DNA from: Sphagnum compactum
Lineage: Eukaryota > Bryophyta > Sphagnopsida > Sphagnales
Assembly (NCBI GenBank): GCA_965153455.1
Contig: OZ234497.1
Location: 2,976,001-3,040,000, forward strand
Length of the DNA: 64,000 bases
Direction of reading: 5' to 3'
Below are positions 1 to 12,845 of this stretch, piece after piece; position 1 is the stretch's first letter, and the number at the start of each line of letters is the position of its first letter. A model generated the notes under the pieces. The model did no database searches. It was given only the letters and a program-made list of their open reading frames with translations, and was not told the DNA's origin. The translations under genes and the position numbers were made by a program.

Positions 1-550
1 AACCAACAAGACAAGGTACAAACTCCATAATATATATGGTCTGAATCAAATATGGTATTCACCGTTTCATTTTGTTAAAAAACAAAATCAAGATTGGGAC
101 GTTAGCATGCACTAAAGGTTTAGGCATGCGGTCTAGCTAGGTTAAGCTTAAGTGCCTCATGGCTTAGTCTTAAGTGTACTTTAGGTGTCGTATTAAACAT
201 TTAATTAACCTTAGATGGTTAGCCCTAATTTAGCCAAGCTTAGGCACCATGTATGCTAAATTACTTAATAGGAATTAACTAATTATTCGTTTAAATTAGG
301 ATCATATTATAATATGATTAATTATAATACATATAAAAATATAACTAGTCTAACTTATAAATAATTATACTTTAACATTTGAAAATAATAATATTATTAA
401 ATTAATGTATGTATTTGTCCCAATCTTTATGGTTAATGCAATCTTTAAATAGTTAATATTATTAATGTTATATTTTTGTATTAACTAGGTCTAAGTCAAA
501 CCCATTCTAATAACATCAATAATTGCAAAAAAATTCACAATGAAACCAAG
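1..550. other. AT-rich intergenic DNA, no gene seen
   Basis: No coding pattern, RNA gene or clear repeat was recognised here. The first 250 bases contain loosely repeated TTAGGCA/CTTAAG-like words that suggest an old degenerate repeat. Confidence 0.5.
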
Positions 551-859
551 TTATGGTGCATTGAGATACAACACATTATGCCAAGGTTTGAAATTTAAAG
601 TAATGCAATTACCTCCAAATTTTAAAAAATGGTCAAGCGGTAACAATAATGGCAAAATGGAATTGTTACATAATTTTGTTTTTGCATCTTTTTCTTGAGA
701 TATTTCAAACCATGGAAATTCTATTGGGAGACTTTCTAGAATACCACAAGCTAAATAAAAATCATTTTTCGCGTATCTATCGAGAGAAATCAAATCATCC
801 GACTTATTTTGTGACAAAAACCAAGAATCTCGAGCTGCTAATCCGGTTAGGCAACCCAA
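551..859 (-). CDS. Unrecognised 102-codon ORF, doubtful
   Basis: An open frame on the minus strand with a mixed, soluble-looking composition (for example GILESLPIEFPWFEISQ) in otherwise AT-rich DNA. I recognise no family, motif or splice partner. It begins from an internal position rather than behind a clear leader, and a plus-strand ORF overlaps it. It may be a fragment of a lost gene or chance. No function is proposed. Confidence 0.15.
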   Translation of the reverse strand: MGCLTGLAARDSWFLSQNKSDDLISLDRYAKNDFYLACGILESLPIEFPWFEISQEKDAKTKLCNNSILPLLLPLDHFLKFGGNCITLNFKPWHNVLYLNAP

Positions 860-987
860 AACATGAGGTAATACAGTAAACTATTTTATAGTTGATTTGG
901 CAACTAAAGGTTCTAAATACCATTTGGACAAGTAATAAAAAAAAAATCCATAAATAATTACTAATATATAGAGGATTTTGGGGATCA

Positions 988-1448
988 GTTAGGGCCAAAC
1001 AATCGATTGTGCGGTGATCACGTTGTAGATCCGCAACACCACTTGTACTCGTACTCGTATTCCACAGCTACAATCGACCGACGATCGACCACGGCTCCCT
1101 CGAAATCTGAAGCAACTCCGAACCTAGTCTCTGCTTCTTCTTCTTCCTCACAGAATTACAGAACTCAACAACAGGAAAAGCAGCAACAGCAGCTCCTTCT
1201 CTTGTACGCTTCGGGTGGCTCCCTGAATCAACAACACGTCTGTTCTGGGGCATCACCGGCAGAAGATGCTAGTGGCAACGAGTAAGTATTGTGGAGAAAG
1301 AAGGATGAGGAGGAGAAAGGGAGAGTAATGGAGAGGAGGGCACGCAAGGAGAGGCGATTCTCATGCATTGAATTCTCTGCGAAATCAGAGTCGAAGCGAT
1401 TGAACTAAGTGGTGCTAATCCAGAAGCTCGCCCAGGAGAGAAACTCGG
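988..1448 (-). pseudogene. 5' fragment of CTC1, duplicate of 24426-24910
   Basis: This segment repeats the first coding part of the CTC1 relative at 24.4-24.9 kb almost base for base and on the same strand. It includes the basic stretch SVRKKKKQRLGSELLQISRE and the end of the segment reading DHRTIDCLALT. Homology stops at GTTAGGG (988) on one side. On the other side about 270 bases present in the full copy are missing. Compared with the full copy there is a 3-bp deletion in the lysine run, a 2-bp indel near 1242, and a TAG stop at the position just before LWN. That stop keeps the downstream frame that the full copy loses by a one-base insertion, so the two copies carry different lesions. It is the downstream end of the duplicated HNL-CTC1 unit. 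Confidence 0.75.
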
Positions 1449-4443
1449 GTCCCAGGTGTTTTGTCTCTAAAGAAGCCAAAATCAACAATTTTTTGGGAAA
1501 TGAATTTTCAGAGAAAATAAGTTTTTGTTATATTTCAAGTTTATAGCAAGGTTTTTTTTTCTTTTTTTTCTTTGGATTTTGTGATATAGTCACATTGGCA
1601 ACCATCCACAAGAAGGATTAATTTCAGTGACGAGTAATCAGAACTGGTATACGGGATTTTTTGGAATTCTTTGTATGGTCGCCCATGGACCATTCCAAAG
1701 ACAATTTCAAAACTAACTATCTCATTTTCAAGCTTTTTTTTACAAAAATTTAATAATGACTTTTATTTTATTTATTTTTAACAACTATCTCCCATCTTTC
1801 CTAAGAACCATCTCCATTTTATATCTATTTCACTCACTCTTTCTCCTTATCCACCAACATAGATATGAAAAAAACAAATTAACATGTGTCTTTTCATGTT
1901 CATGAAATGTATATTAATTTAAATTAATTTTAACATTGAAATAAATAATAATGAATTATTGAAAGTCATAAGAGAAAAAACAAATAGTTGATTCTCATTG
2001 GTAGTGTGTAATAGTGCAATGCTAAAATTGTATAATCCATCATTGAATAGTCTTTTCCAAGAATTTTAACTTTGCTTTTGAATGATGAAAATGTATTAAT
2101 CATCAATAAAACAAAGCACCCAACAAAGGGAGAGAAAATGACACAAGATGGAGGGACTCATGTCCTAGCAAATGAAGAGGATCCTCCAATGAAGGCAGAT
2201 CATGATGGAATAGGAACAAATCAAATATCTAAATTTCTCAAACACGATAAGTATATCAAATAATGAGAAGAAAATAACCTTTAAAGAAAACATCTAGCCA
2301 TGAAAACCTTCACCTATAGAAAACAACACATTTTAAAATAAAGATCACCCACATCCGTTGCAACACCACTAACAATCTAGCTTTGTTTATAAAATGAACA
2401 CAAAACCGAAATAAAAGGAACCGAAATAAAAGGACTTCCAATGCCCTTCCTTATTCACACCATGTTAACACATCAATGAAAAAAAATTGTCAACTTATTC
2501 GTGCAAATATCCAAAGACCTTTATGGTTAAAAGGAAAAACATGTCCACTAGATATCGATCATAATAAAGGCTATCTTTAACCTAAATCGCAATTATCACA
2601 ATTACCCCATGAGATATAGTTGCTTGCAAAACCAAATATGTGCAAGTGGGGTTAGCAATGATAACATCAAACAACATCCACCATCCATTAAAACCACACG
2701 TCAACCCAATGATGTGAAAACAAAAGCAAATGACAAAAAATTATGGATGTACCCATATAAAACGTAAAATTTTGCATCATTTACAATAGACACAAAAACA
2801 TCTCACATAATATCGTGAAAAGTCAATTTTTTTTTACATAACATCACAAAAAGTCGTTTTTTTCTCACAATGGGCACAAAAAAAAAGGTGGGTCCTCATA
2901 GGATCCAAAGATTGGTCACAAATGAAATGCTTCAAAAAAACATTAGTAATAAAAAATAGAACATACGTGAGTAAAAACATAAGGTGCAATACATTAGTTG
3001 TTGGGTAAAAAATATAAGTTAATTAGTTTAAAAACAAGGTATATTTGATTCAAATAATCAATTTAATTATAATATAACATATGTAATAATCTAAAACAAT
3101 GAATTATAATTAGTATCGGGTGGTTTTAATATGTATATGTTATAAAATTAAATATTAATAAAATGATAAAAATTAAGTTGGACAATTATCTAATACCCCT
3201 TAAAAATGGTCGTTTGACATATGTAGACCCCAAATTTTATATAAAATGTCCCCCTAGGATGTAATGTCACAAACCAAAGGTTAAAAGATGGAAAAACCAA
3301 ACTGAATATGTAGCATCCTTTATATTAGGTGTCTCGCTAATGCAATGTCACAAACCAAAAGTTAAAAGATGGAAAAATCAAACTAAATATGTAACATAGT
3401 GAAAAAAAAGCTTAAAGCCAACCCAAAAAAAGGATCATTGGACAAAGAAACAACCATGCACTTACACCAAGCCTTGCACAAGATCTTTCAATATTTTCAA
3501 TTAATTGAAATTCATATATAAAAATAATGAGCTTAAAATTTTGTTAGATTCATAACTTCTTCAAATTGAAATTTTTTGAAACTTTGAAAAAAGTTATCAT
3601 TTCAATGTACTTTAATCACTAATCAAATAATATATTATAAAGGGAAAAGATTGACGATTTCTTTCAAGTTTGAATTTTGATGCATTTCTCAAATATGAAT
3701 ATTTCATGTTTCATCCATGCATTAATTTGTTCTAATTTATTTGTTTATCATATATTTACAATTCAATCATATCTTGGAATTCTAATGTGTTTTGTGAAAG
3801 TTAAAGCATTTTAGGTTTACATTTGGATGCAAAATAAAAAATCAATATTTGTTTAACCCCAATAGCATTCGACAAATATAATCCTAATTATAATAAATTA
3901 TTTGCAAAGTACCAATTTTAATGAAAATTTGTCCATGAAATTTTATCCATGTAAAAGGGCAACCATTAAAAGCAATCCTCCCTATCAAAGCTTTCCAAAT
4001 GTCTTGAAATCATAGACATCAATCATATGAATTTAAAATTTTGTTCATTATTACATTATGTTACAATAATGTTGATGATTATGAATTTTTGAGATTGTAC
4101 AATGTTTTCCCATTAAACATGTACTTGGGTTAAATATATTTAATCATTTGACAACAATAACTTGGATTTTCAAAATTAATCAAAAAACATTATCACGCAA
4201 GGGTTTTTTTTAAACCTTTATAATTTATTTGTGTACATTACAATATAAAAGTGCAATGATGAATCAATTTAAAATTTCAAGATTTTTATAACAAAATTTG
4301 GTTTTCAAACCTAAATATTTTTATGTGATTTGTATAATAATTCAAAATGAATGAAATCTTATTGACACAATATATAATTTTAGTTTTGCTTCAAGTCCTA
4401 CAAATTATATTATACATTTAGTCAACAACTTAAGCTTTTGACA
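1449..4443. repeat. HNL-A downstream flank, paralogous to 25183-27309
   Basis: Non-coding AT-rich DNA that aligns closely with the flank downstream of HNL-B, from TTTTGTCTCTAAAGAAGCC onward. About 867 bases at 2772-3638 have no counterpart in the other copy. No gene is seen; ORFs here are short and not conserved between the copies. Confidence 0.8.
3262..3400. repeat. Two-copy direct repeat
   Basis: The phrase beginning GCAATGTCACAAACCAAAAG and running through a TTAAAAGATGGAAAAA stretch occurs at about 3262 and again at about 3339, a period near 77 bp. It lies inside the 867-bp segment present only in this copy of the duplicated flank. Confidence 0.6.
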
Positions 4444-7400
4444 TGCATTCAATTCCCCAATAAATGTAAGTAATTTTCATTAGTTCAAACACCTCGACAA
4501 ATGAAGGTTTGGAATGCATTGAATCCACCAATATATATTGGTAAGTTTTGCAAGTTCAAACACCCTGACAAATGAAAGTTTTAGAGTGCACTCAGTTGGT
4601 CAATAGATGTAGGTAATTCTTGCAAACTCAAACAATTATGCAAATCAAGGTTTTGAAGTGCATTCAATTGGCCAATAGATGTAGGTAATTCATGCAAGCT
4701 CGAACAATAGTTCAAATCAAGCTTTTGGAGTGCACTCAATTGGCCAATAGATGTAGGTAATTCTTTCAAGCCCCAACAATGTGACAAATGAAGGTTTTGG
4801 AGTGCACTCAATTGACCAATAGATGTAGGTAATTCTTTCAAGCCCCAACAATGTGACAAATGAAGGTTTTGGAGTGCACTCAATTGGCCAATAGATGTAG
4901 GTAATTCTCGCAAGCTCAAACACTCTGACAAATCAAGCTTTTCGAATGCACTCAATTGGCCAATAGATGTAGGTAATTCTCGCAAGCTCGAACACTCTGA
5001 CAAATCAAGCTTTTCGAGTGCACTCAATTGGCCAATAGATGTAGGTAATTCTCGCAAGCTCGAACACTCTGACAAATCAAGCTTTTCGAGTGCACTCAAT
5101 TGGCCAATAGATGTAGGTAATTCTCGCAAGCTCGAACACTCTGATAAATCAAGCTTTTCCAGTGCACTCAATTGGCCAATAGATGTAGGTAATTCTCCTA
5201 AGCTCGAACACTCTGACAAATCAAGCTTTTCGAGTGCACTCAATTGGCCAATAGATGTAGGTAATTCTCGCAAGCTCGAACACTTTGACAAATGAAGGTT
5301 TTGAAGTGCACTCAATTGGCCAATAGATGTAGGTAATTCTCGCAAGCGCGAACACTCTCACAAATCAAGCTTTTCGAGTGCATTCAATTGGCCAATAGAT
5401 GTAGGTAATTCTTGCAAGCTCGAACACTTTGACAAATGAAGGTTTTGAAGTGCATTCAATTGGCCAATAGATGTAGGTAATTCTTACAAGCTCGCACACA
5501 AGTTTAAATCAAGCTTTTGGAGTGCACCCAATTCGCCAATAGATGTAGGTAATTCTCGCAAGCTCGAACACCACCACAAATGAAGGTTTTGGAGTGCACT
5601 CAATTGGCCAATAGATGTAAGTAATTCTTTCAAGCTCGAACACTCTGACAAATCAAGCTTTTCGAGTGCACTCAATTGGCCAATAGATGTAGGTAATTCT
5701 CGCAAGCTCGAACACTCTCACAAATCAAGCTTTTCGAGTGCACTCAATTGGCCAATAGATGTAGGTAATTCTCGCAAGCTCGAACACTCTCACAAATCAA
5801 GCTTTTCGAGTGCACTCAATTGGCCAATAGATGTAGGTAATTCTCGCAAGCTCGAACACTCTGACAAATCAAGCTTTTCGAGTGCACTCAATTGGTCAAT
5901 AGATGTAGGTAATTCTCCCAAGCTCGAACACTCTCACAAATCAAGCTTTTCGAGTGCACTCAATTGGCCAATAGATGTAGGTAATTCTCGCAAGCTCGAA
6001 CACTTTGACAAATGAAGGTTTTGGAGTGCATTCAATTCGCCAATAGATGTAGGTAATTCTTTCAAGCCGGAACAATGTGACAAATTAAGGTTTTGGAATG
6101 CACTCAATTGGCCAATAGATGTAGGTAATTCTTGCAAGCTCGAACACCCCCACAAATGAAGGTTTTGGGGTGCACCTAATTGGCCAATAGATGTAGGTAA
6201 TTCTTTCAAGTTCAAACAATTGTTCAAATGAAGGTTTTGGAGTGCACTCAATTGGTCAATATATGTAGGTAATTTTTGCAAGCCCTCACAACTTAACAAA
6301 TGAAGGTTTTGGAGTGCACCTAATTGGCCAATAGATGTAGGTAATTCTTTCAAGTTCGAACAATAGTTCAAATGAAAGGTTTGGAGTGCAGTCAATTGGC
6401 CAATAGATGTAGGTAATTCTTGCAAGCTGGAAAACTCCAATAAATGAAGGTTTTGGATTGCACTCAATTGGCCAATAGATGTAGGTAATTCTTTCAAGTT
6501 GAAACAATAGTTCAAATCAAGCTCTTGAAGTGCACTCAATTGGCCAATAGATGTAGGTAATTCTTGCAAGCTCGAACACCCCAACAAAGAAAGGTTTTGG
6601 AGTGCACTCAATTGGCCAATAGATGTAGGTGATTCTTGCAACCAACACTCGCACAAATCAAGCTTTTTGAGTGCACTCAATTGGCCAATAGATGTAGGTA
6701 ATTTTTGCAAGCTCGAACAATTGTTCAAATGAAGGTTTTGGAGTGCACTCAATTAGCCAATAGATGTAGGTAATTCTCGCAAGCTCCAACACTGTGACAA
6801 ATTAAGGTTTTGGAGTGCACTCAATTGGCCAATAGATGTAGGTAATTCTAACAAGTTCGAACAATCTGACAAATGAAGGTTTTGGAGTGCACTCAATTGG
6901 CCAATAGATGTAAGTAATTCTCGCAAGCTTGAACACTCTGACAAATCAAACATTTGGAGTGCACTCAATTGGCCAATAGATGTAGGTAATTCTTGCAAGC
7001 TCGAACACCACCACAAATGAAGGTTTTGGAGTGCACTCAATTGGCCAATAGATGAAAGTAATTCTCGCAAGCTCGAACACCCCCACAAATGAAGGTTTTT
7101 GAGTGCACCCAATTGGCCAATAGATGTAGGTAATTCTTTCAAGTTCAAACAATAGTTCAAATCAAGCTTTTGGAGTGCACTCAATTGGCCAATAGATGTA
7201 GGTAATTCTTGCAAGCTCGAACAATTGTTCAAATGAAGGTTTTGGAGTGCACTCAATTTGCCAATAGATGTAGGCAATTTTTGTAAACTTGAACACTCCG
7301 ATAGATTAAACTCTTGAAGTGCATTCAATTGGCCAATAGATGTAGGTAATTCTTGCAAGCTCGAACACTTTAACAAATGAAGGTTTTGGAGTGCACTCAA

Positions 7401-7640
7401 TTGGCCAATAGATGTAGGTAATTCTCGCAAGCTCGAACAATTGTTCAAATGAAGGTTTTGGAGTGCATTCATTTGGCCAATAGATGTAGGCAATTTTTGT
7501 AAACTTGAACACTCCGATAAATTAAACTCTTGAAGTGCATTCAATTGGCCAATAGATGTAGGTAATTCTTGCAAGCTTGAACAGCCTGATAGATTAAGTT
7601 CTAAAAGTGCATTCAATTTGCCAATAGGTGTAGATAATTC
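4444..7640 (-). repeat. 72-bp tandem LRR array of HNL-A, about 44 units
   Basis: Minus-strand units of 72 bp encode 24-residue leucine-rich repeats around ELPTSIGQLSALQNLHLS. Units are nearly identical in DNA, differing mainly in the CSSLR segment, and the period is kept by stop codons spaced at exact multiples of 72. This indicates repeated unequal exchange or gene conversion. Because 72 is a multiple of three, other frames also stay open and give shadow ORFs. Confidence 0.9.
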
Positions 7641-8149
7641 TTTCATATCAATAGATATTGACATATTAATGTCACTACTTAAAATATCAAAAATAAATTG
7701 TAGACGATTACATTTCGTTAAATGGAGTACTTGTAAGTGATAACAATTAAACAAATTATTTGGCAACTTTTGGATCATGCATTCTTGGAGACACAACCAT
7801 CGAAGGTTATTCAAATCTTGACCTTGGATGAAATTTTCCACCGTATTTGGTGAAGCTTTCGTTAGATCAAGTAACTTAAGGTTGTGAAACTCTTTTGAGC
7901 CATTTTGGAAAAATGAAGGCAAAACTTCACATTCCTTAAAAGAAATGCCTTCTAAATCTTTCACCACCTATCACATCAAACAAATTACAAACAATTGTCA
8001 ACATTAATAAAAAATAAATTCTCATTCAAATGTCATGTTTTACTGAAAAAAATTACATTTCCTTAAATAAAACTAAAACTTATGGTTTCATTTCAAATTT
8101 TGACAAAATATATATACCATAGGAATGAATTAACACGTGTTGCTCAAAC

Positions 8150-9201
8150 CTAATTCTTTTGCAAAGATATATTTGGTTTCCATATAAATCGACTCATTGT
8201 AACTTCCGTTGCAATATTTCGACCCATGTCTCGTAATTGTTCATGCATGTACAAATTGCCATCTTCTGCCCATTTGATTAAAGATCTATCTTTCAAGTTT
8301 TGTAATCTAAGCATAGGGCTTGATGAACCATTTGCATTCCAATACACTCGACAAAACGTACTTTTATTGAAATCGACGAAAAAACAAGCAATATCTAAAA
8401 ACATGTCTTGATCTTTTTTAAACAAATGGTTATAAGAAATTCGTAAAGTTTTCCAAAGCATTTCATTGTCAGAGCCCCCTGTTATATCTCGCCCACCTTT
8501 CAATTCGCGTAATGCATCTTTCCATATTTCCAAATCACGAATATCACACAAATAACAACCCAATACTTCAAGGCTTAAAGGGAGGCCCCCACAAGCTTTT
8601 ATAATCTTCATAGAAATGTTTTTGAAATCATTTGTCACACGATTTCCATGTTTGAATGCGTGGAACATGAAAAGTTCCCTTGCTTGTTCTCCCTCCAAGA
8701 ATGCCATGTCTACTTTTGCGGACTCCCTTACATGTTTTTTCAATATTTGCCAATTTCGACAATTTACGAGTATTTTGCTCTTGCAATCTACATTAGTGCC
8801 ATGCTTGTCAATAAGAAGTTGCAAGTCTACAAGGTTCTTTGTCGTATAAACATCATCCACCACCACTAAAACTTTTTTTGATATCATGCATTGTTTGATT
8901 TCATCAAGATATTCATCAACATCTTCATCCTTACGTAACTTTCTATCACACAAATCTTGTAGAAGTTTTGTTTTGACATCCTTGATGTCTTTCGATTTCA
9001 CATCCTCCAAGAAGCTAGATTTCTCATATTGGTTGTGGAACAAATGATACACTTTTTTGCTCAAAGTGGTCTTCCCAATCCCGCCCATTCCAACCAATGC
9101 AACAATAGATTCCTTTTGTAACAAACTATTTACGGCATTTGCTTTATCTTCCAACACCACCTCATAACATGGCAAAGGTGGCATAGCTGGTTTTTTTTTC
9201 C
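8150..9201 (-). pseudogene. NB-ARC exon of HNL-A
   Basis: The longest readable part of HNL-A, open for 352 codons when read from inside the exon. It has the ATP-binding P-loop GMGGIGKTT, kinase-2 LVVVDDV, RNBS-B KSKILVNCRN, GLPL motif CGGLPLSLEVLG, the TNL-type RNBS-D DMFLDIACFF and MHE in place of MHD. HNL-B matches throughout with scattered substitutions. The last codon before the GT donor is TAG. Confidence 0.85.
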
Positions 9202-9610
9202 CTGTCAAAGTTCACCCAAAAAATAAATGTTATTTCAAATAACGGTAATATCCTAAAAATTGTGGCACACAATTTAAGTGAAATGATGTAATGTTTGCAC
9301 TCAACATACATGAACATACATAATTCAAAAAACTAAAACCATTGTTATTTACCTTCATAAAAATTTTCAAACATTCCAATAATTTGGAATAGCTTAAATG
9401 GTCCTTTGATGGTGGCTTGCAAATTGTCAAGTGATTAGCATCTTCGACTTTGTAATTGTTATTGTTCGATAATCGAACAGCTGAAGCCGTTGGCACTAAA
9501 ATTCCCTATACAAGTGCAAAAGTTATTTTAGTTGGACCTCCTTGATATGATTGGATTGATCTTAATATGCATATTGTCAAATGTAATGTAGTAACCAAAT
9601 GATGATTGGA

Positions 9611-10350
9611 ACACTCAGTTGGTCAATAGATGTAGGTAATTCTTGCAAACTCAAACAATTATGCAAATCAAGGTTTTGAAGTGCATTCAATTGGCCAATA
9701 GATGTAGGTAATTCATGCAAGCTCGAACAATAGTTCAAATCAAGCTTTTGGAGTGCACTCAATTGGCCAATAGATGTAGGTAATTCTTTCAAGCCCCAAC
9801 AATGTGACAAATGAAGGTTTTGGAGTGCACTCAATTGACCAATAGATGTAGGTAATTCTTTCAAGCCCCAACAATGTGACAAATGAAGGTTTTGGAGTGC
9901 ACTCAATTGGCCAATAGATGTAGGTAATTCTCGCAAGCTCGAACACTCTGACAAATCAAGCTTTTCGAATGCACTCAATTGGCCAATAGATGTAGGTAAT
10001 TCTCGCAAGCTCGAACACTCTGACAAATCAAGCTTTTCGAGTGCACTCAATTGGCCAATAGATGTAGGTAATTCTCGCAAGCTCGAACACTCTGATAAAT
10101 CAAGCTTTTCCAGTGCACTCAATTGGCCAATAGATGTAGGTAATTCTCGCAAGCTCGAACACTCTGATAAATCAAGCTTTTCGAGTGCACTCAATTGGCC
10201 AATAGATGTAGGTAATTCTCGCAAGCTCGAACACTTTGACAAATGAAGGTTTTGAAGTGCATTCAATTGGCCAATAGATGTAGGTAATTCTCGCAAGCGC
10301 GAACACTCTGACAAACGAAGGTTTTGGAGTGCATTCAATTGGCCAATAGA
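9611..10350 (-). repeat. Displaced block of LRR repeats copied from HNL-A
   Basis: About ten 72-bp LRR units that match 4590-5383 almost exactly, including private variants such as the CCCCAACAATGTGAC units, but with one or two units fewer. The block begins right where HNL-A loses homology with HNL-B (about 9610) and ends abruptly at 10350 inside a unit. It sits upstream of the hydrolase remnant, so it is not in a useful position for a receptor gene. It looks like a copied and re-inserted array fragment. Confidence 0.85.
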
Positions 10351-12845
10351 ATCCTACCTAGGAAGAATATCATAATATTACCTAGATCTCCATATCAAGT
10401 AGGTATGGTGGTAAAGGAAAAGGTTTTGGGTAAGGTGTAGGGTGTAGGGTGGTTGATAGGGCTAGAAAGTGAATTATTAAAGGTAGGTAGATGAAGTATC
10501 CTAAGTTTTTGAAAGCTTTTAATTAGGTTTGAAAAAAGTTAATCCGGATTATGAAAACTAACTTGAATATGCAATAGATATTGTTTGATTATATATTTGA
10601 CATTCTCAAAACTGGTGAAATATTATAAAAATGTATTTGATATCCTTTTTGGATATTTGAAATGGGTTTTTCTTTAAAAAATACTAAATAACTAGTTCAA
10701 TTTTCAAAATCTATTTTGAAAACTAGATCCAATGGAATTTTTTTAATGTGATATTTGCCCAACATGGTGTGAACTCAACATATAAACATTGTTTTGCAAG
10801 GTAAATAGTGTGGCATGCCCCATTGGTCCAAGTGTGAACCCATTACATAAATATAAGGTGAACTCAACATATGAACATTATTATGCAAGGTATATATTCA
10901 ATTTTTGAAGATCCAAATATGAAAGGAAATCTTACTTGGGTTGTATGGTAAACATGTTTCTCTAAGTGTGAACACATTATTGAACTGATTTTTTTTTCAA
11001 AACCTGATTTTTAAAATTTATTTGAAACTTCAGGGACAAAGATAATTCAAAATTCAATATCTCATGCACCTTAGGTCTAAAAATTATGAAACAAATTCCA
11101 TTAAATCCAGGTCATTCAAGATTTTTCCAATATTACCAAGAATGCACCTAGATTCCACTAATTTTTTTCATTTTGATTTAATTCAATTGTCATTACAAAA
11201 AATGTTCAATATTCAATAACTTGTGTAACATGGTTCCAAACACTAGAATACAAATTGTTGTAAATGTAACCAATTTTTGCAACTCAAAATTGTAAATATA
11301 GTTGTAAACGATAACTTTTAATTGCAAAAATTGGTTGCAAATGACTATTTTATTCTAGTGAAATGTCACAAAACCAATGTGTGCACCTTATGCATTCAGA
11401 GCTTTTCAAGAATGCCAAGTGTGTAATTGGAAACCTCACAATTTTGTGTTATCTTAATGTGACAAACTTTGAAAGCTAATTGTTTTCATATTTTGAATTT
11501 TTGTTCAGTTTTAGTGACAAAACTCACTTAAATTCAATATTTCCCGGATCATATGTTGTCTTGATTGTAAACCCATTACAAAATAGACTGAACTCAACAT
11601 ATGACCATTGTTTTGCAAGGTGTATTTATGAATTTAAATATATTTGGAGCTCATGGAATTTCTTAAAATTATTATTGACATTGTAAAAAAGGATAAAAAT
11701 GAAAAGATTGTTATAGAACAAACACAATTAATTGATGAAATCAAATGGTTTGTATGTCTTTTAAATTTGATAATTTTTGTCCTTCATGCAAATATGACTT
11801 AGCACCAACTAGAATAATAAAAACAATTGATCTTCTTTCTTCCATAATTTATTGTTCATGAATGTCATTTTTACATTTATTTTATTTAAACCATTGTCGT
11901 ATTGTCGCATCTTTGACATTTTTATATGTAAATTGATATGATATTCCATTATAATTACAGATTTAAATTAAATTATTGAAACTCGTGGAAATGGAAATAT
12001 TACTAACCACACAATGCATCAATCATTTAAACATATTGGTATTATGATCTCAAGTGCGACTAAATTACATAACCTTGGATGAATCCAAAGCTTTTTTTCC
12101 CAGTCAAAGGGTTCTCGTTATTATAGTAGTTCCTTGCAATATACTGCAATTGCAAAGGAAAAAACCTGCTCTTGGATGGTGATTTAATAGATTATGATAT
12201 TTGTAGTTGAAAATAAAAATAAATTAAATTACTTAAAAGATGTGGAAACATGTTAATTTGTAGACCAAAACCTTAAGAGCCTTGGAACCTGATTATTTAA
12301 GAAATCATTATGACAATTTCCTATTTGCAAAGGGAAAGGGCAATTGGAGAAGCTTTTCCCCTTTGTTTTTTCCTCTTTTTTTTTTCTCTCTTTTCTTGCA
12401 CACCATTTGAGGAATAAATTAATATGTCAGACTGTGGTAGTTGGTATGACACTAACATTGGCGAACTAGATTTGTGCGGAGATTCCTGATAATGGTTAAT
12501 AAATCTGAAAAATAAAACTTTGCAAGAAACATTTTCTAGAAAAAACTTGATATGCTATATATAACAAACAAATTGAGTTGCCAGAGGGAAGAGAGTTTGC
12601 ATGTCTGGAGTCTGGACCCCTCCAGTCATCTGGTAGGTATGAGGCAATCAGATCTGCTATGAGTAAGTGAAGCCAACAAGCAAGTGATTGGATTTATTGT
12701 GACTAAGAAACTAAGAAAAGCAATTAAATCCAACACTGAGTAAGTTAACGAAGGAATGAGCAAGTTAAATTGGATCTATCTCTTTTGACAAAGAAAATAA
12801 GACAAGAAATTGGGTGGGTTTGTTGCAAGAGTCACAAAATAACAG
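10351..12845. other. AT-rich intergenic DNA
   Basis: No gene is recognised. Contains a small transposon (listed separately) and three copies of a phrase around TGAACTCAACATATGAACAT followed by TGCAAGGTAT, at about 10769, 10858 and 11590, which mark an old dispersed or tandem repeat. Confidence 0.5.
11241..11360. mobile_element. CACTA-like MITE, 120 bp
   Basis: The segment starts with CACTAGAATA and ends with TATTCTAGTG, its reverse complement apart from a few internal changes. The arms run about 44 bp inwards to AACCAATTTTTGCAA and its complement TTGCAAAAATTGGTT. It is flanked on both sides by AAA, a 3-bp target-site duplication as expected for CACTA elements. It has no coding capacity. Another TIR family is possible, but the CACTA terminus plus 3-bp duplication favours this call. 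Confidence 0.7.

Larger units (their letters stand above)
4444..9505 (-). pseudogene. HNL-A: decayed hydrolase-NB-ARC-LRR receptor, 3' half only
   Basis: Paralogue of HNL-B. Exons visible on the minus strand: last hydrolase exon 9353-9505 (with the HLTICKP motif), NB-ARC exon 8150-9201 and LRR exon from 7967 down to about 4444. The first two hydrolase exons and exon 1 are absent: homology to HNL-B ends at about 9610. Lesions: the NB-ARC exon is 1052 bp instead of 1053, because of a shorter A run just after its splice acceptor, which puts it out of frame with the previous exon. Its last codon is TAG where HNL-B has CAG. The LRR exon has stops at 6753, 5934, 5790, 5718, 5484 and 5358, each a single change within a repeat. 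The NB-ARC frame is otherwise open (P-loop GMGGIGKTT, LVVVDDV, CGGLPLSLEVLG, MHEQLRDMGR). A shortened NB-ARC product from an internal ATG cannot be excluded, but a full receptor cannot be made. Confidence 0.85.

Noticed and set aside
4440-7640. Regular repeats that could be mistaken for a CRISPR array
   Set aside because: There are no unique spacers. The units are directly joined coding LRRs in a plant genome.
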